Positions 61,201-64,000 of a DNA stretch of 64,000 nt are shown here, piece by piece. Each line of letters begins with the position of its first letter. Positions within the stretch are counted from its first letter, which is position 1. The translations under genes were made by a program, and so were the position numbers. A model generated the notes under the pieces. It saw only the letters and a list, made by a program, of their open reading frames with translations, had not been told where the DNA came from and made no database searches. This stretch comes from Malurus cyaneus samueli (Eukaryota; Chordata; Aves; Passeriformes; Maluridae), in contig CM019220.1 in the NCBI GenBank assembly GCA_009741485.1, positions 31,192,185-31,256,184 on the forward strand. Direction: 5' to 3'.

Positions 61201-64000
61201 GAGGTGCCTGGCCAGTTGATTTGATGGCATTATTTCACAAATGAACTCAACTTTTTAGAGGATGTGACCTTGGGGAGCTGAACTTGAGTTCTATCTGGAC
61301 ACATGAAGTTCTCATACAGACATCAGCAGGTCTGCCTTGTGTTAGTTTCTAAGGCTGTCCAAAGTGGGTGGGAAGTTATGTTCTTGTCCAGAGCAGTTAT
61401 TAAGATGAGTACACCAAAGCAGCAAGTCAGATACTCCTACTCTCTCAGGGAAAACAAGTGTTTATTCCTTTCTCGACCAAAGAATATTCTTCTCTTTAAA
61501 TACAAGATGAAAAGGCACATTCAGCCAAGGAGTATGTAAGAAAAAGGTCCTTTGTCCTCAACGCTGTATCCTCTTCTAAAATAGAGGTGGCATTCTGATA
61601 CTTTTGTAAAGGCTGAGGAGAAATGTTACTATTTTTCCTTATTAATTTGTGTGAAGTTCTGTTATGTAACCTGGCATAAATGCAGTAATTTGCATTGCAT
61701 GTTTTGAAGAAAGTTCCCTGGGCAGAAGGGAGCCTGCATAAGAAATGCAGCCATCGGTGTGCAGAGCATGCTGCTGTGTTAGTGCCTTTTTTTATGGCAT
61801 CACAGTGGCTTAAAAACGTGTGAAGCTGCAGAGAATGCATATCTCACGGAAAATATATTTTCCCTTGCCTAGATGAGAATTTAAGAAAAAAAAAAATTAA
61901 AAAAAAAAACACATACCGGGAAGGAATAACATGTTGTGTCTTGCTCAAAACTACAAGCTCACAATTAAATGCTCACTGTATCTAAGATGTTTATGTTTAT
62001 ACACCATTGCCACATCTGTCCCCAAGGAATTCTTACTTGTTTTCTCTCTGGTGCTGAGGTAAAATGTAACTGCATGGATTCACAAACTGCACCTGAGCTA
62101 CTAAAATTCACACCCAACCTCAGCACTGTGCTGTGATTCCTCTTATAGAGTTGTGCCTGTAACATCTTTTATGGAATTTTATATGCTGCCCTGTGCCAAA
62201 CACCACATCTTTAAAATTGCATTGTAAACATCACCCTTTAGCTTATGTCATGGCCTTTTCTCATGCCAAGCAATTTATTTTGAGGTTGAGGTTACTTGCA
62301 TTGGATCCTGTTGCAGCATTGTCACTTATTACTTTCATTTTGATTCAGGCAAATATTTGCAATGTTGGATAAAATAAAAATAAATAAAATCAAGTGGCAG
62401 CTAAGCTCTGACTTTTTGGAGAGTCCATGTAATGTAGGAGTGCTTTTAGTTTTTGACTAAAGCAAGAAATAACAAAACAGTGAGATCTAGTTTATTCTAA
62501 GAACCCCTACAACCTGTTGCCAAAATAAATTTTAAAAGAATAATCCCGAAACACCTCTTCTAGGTCAAGAATTCTGCCTGCTTTGGCAAATAAAGTGTAA
62601 ATAACAACACAGAGAGCACAAACAACACAAAGTGCAGAGATGTACAAATAACTGAAACACGAATGCAACAGAATCCTGTTTTCAAGCAGGAATGTGACCT
62701 GGTTCTGTAATATTTTTTACTGTTACAGCATCTTCTAAGACTTTCAGTGAGTTTTACAAATTCCTCCCTTTTTTATGTACCGAGAAACATTTTCCTTCAT
62801 CCTTGGGGATGGCCAGCCTCTCCCAGGATCTGACATCTTAATGTTATTGTCAGTAACCTTGGCAACACCTCTCTTTCTCATCTGAACTTCAACAGCCTGG
62901 CACTTCACACTAAGACACAAATGTCTCACTCACCCTCCCTTTTTCCCATCCCAAGCTCATCTTCATGCTCCCTCCACCATTATATACCAGAAGCCTGACA
63001 TAAAAACATATTTCAGGGATGGAGAGTCAGAAAAATTGGTGGAAGTTTGAAATGTTTGTTTCTTGAGCCCATGTAGAGTGACAGGGTCTCTTATGGTCTC
63101 TTACAGACCTTGGATCATGAGCTGCTTTGCAGGTGGAGTCTCAGAGGAGTTTTTTATGGAAAGGGGATTAATGTGGCATCAGAGAAATAAAAAAAAAACA
63201 GCCAAGGGTAGCCACACATTTTCTACCTAAAGTGATTGGTCAATTCTTTTGGTGCTAGAAGTTGCTTTTGCAAACATACAAAAGTGCAGTTCAAGCTTTC
63301 ATCTCTATCTGGCTTTCAGCTCCTGCTGGCAATTGTTCAGAGAGTGTACAGAGCTGTCTGCTGATAATAATGGTAAATTCAGGAAGTATTACAAAAAATG
63401 GAAGTTTAATGATTTTGCATATCGCATAAATAATTTTTTTGGTGGAAAATTAATTTTTTCTTTAAAATAATTTAGAGATTAAAATCCTTCACAGGACTGT
63501 GAAAGTAGTAAACTTAGCAAGTTAATTTCAGTAGATACATGAAATATAGTCATCCACTTTGTAAAACTGGAAATCAGTGGTCCTCTTCAGCTGGCAGATC
63601 TTGCACCAATAATTAATTCATGTAAGGAAGAGCAATTGTTTAAGACAAGCTTTAGTATTTTTTCATCTGAATAATTTCTAATGGGTGTGGAAAAGCTCCC
63701 ACTGACATTGTCATGTAACTGCTTCTTTATTCTTGCAAATACTGGTTCTAAATGGAAAAATTAAGAGAAGGCAGGGGTATGAACAGCCAAAAACCAAGAA
63801 GAGCAAATCCCATTCACAAATAGTTCTGACATTCTGTTTGAGACACTTGCTGTGAAGTTACAAATAGCTGTTTGTAAATATTTCTTGTATTCTGCAAATA
63901 CTCATAGCTAACTTAAAAATAAAAAGCAAAATGTTTAATGGGATGAATAAAATCAAGAACTTAAATGGAATATGCATGGAATAATAGAACACATTTGTAT
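52221..64000. other. Non-genic AT-rich sequence, no gene recognised
   Basis: No gene, RNA gene or interspersed repeat is recognisable in this final 11.8-kb block. Unique-looking, moderate-complexity stretches occur at about 52660-52900 and 56085-56345; the second keeps three CpG dinucleotides. Two adjacent A-runs lie at about 61888-61910. A weak exon-like interval on the minus strand lies at 62934-62994. The paired 92-codon frames on opposite strands at 57687-57967 show no domain. The block continues past the window edge without change in character. Confidence 0.6.

Noticed and set aside
1..64000. tRNA, rRNA, snRNA genes and CRISPR arrays
   Set aside because: I looked for tRNA B-box-like motifs, a U6-like start and regularly spaced repeats by eye and found none. 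A covariance-model scan would be decisive.

Overview
This window looks like a non-genic stretch of a vertebrate nuclear chromosome, most probably from a bird and possibly a passerine. It is AT-rich (about 37% G+C by eye) and CpG-poor. It has no operon-like packing, no ribosome-binding sites and no open frame longer than about 140 codons; the longest one runs through an assembly gap. The recognisable interspersed repeats are degraded fragments of the CR1 LINE, the dominant retrotransposon of birds and other reptiles. No mammalian SINEs or LINE-1 were recognised. I found no protein-coding gene, rRNA, tRNA, CRISPR array or bacterial mobile element that I can support. The short open frames present on both strands fit chance in AT-rich DNA.

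Layout: 1-8045 is unique AT-rich sequence with an alternating purine/pyrimidine tract (2568-2600), a perfect 40-bp tandem duplication (3853-3932) and a 3' tail of a CR1 element (about 4088-4137). A ten-N gap lies at 8046-8055. From 8056 to 31740 the sequence is mostly unique. It includes CpG-retaining pockets (12161-12251, 14862-14899, 16655-16675), AT-rich palindromes carrying homeodomain-type TAATTA or TAATTT cores, an (AT)8 run and a 45-bp tandem duplication (22948-23037). A T25 run sits at 31783-31807. The clearest repeat is a CR1 3' ORF fragment at about 36418-36840. A pair of opposed CR1 3' ends lies at 43263-43325 (minus) and 43514-43622 (plus). Low-complexity tracts follow: T24 (46420-46443), A19 (46753-46771), a 147-bp polypurine block (47740-47886), A43 (49933-49975) and a three-copy 15-bp repeat (52177-52220). 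The remainder to 64000 is unique sequence with one more CpG-retaining pocket (about 56085-56345).

There is no gene set whose joint function can be described. The best reading is a gene desert or a large intron, possibly carrying dispersed regulatory elements. Five short intervals with splice-site-like edges and an open frame are listed as weak exon candidates. I did not find a convincing new biological system; the findings are structural curiosities with modest interest scores.
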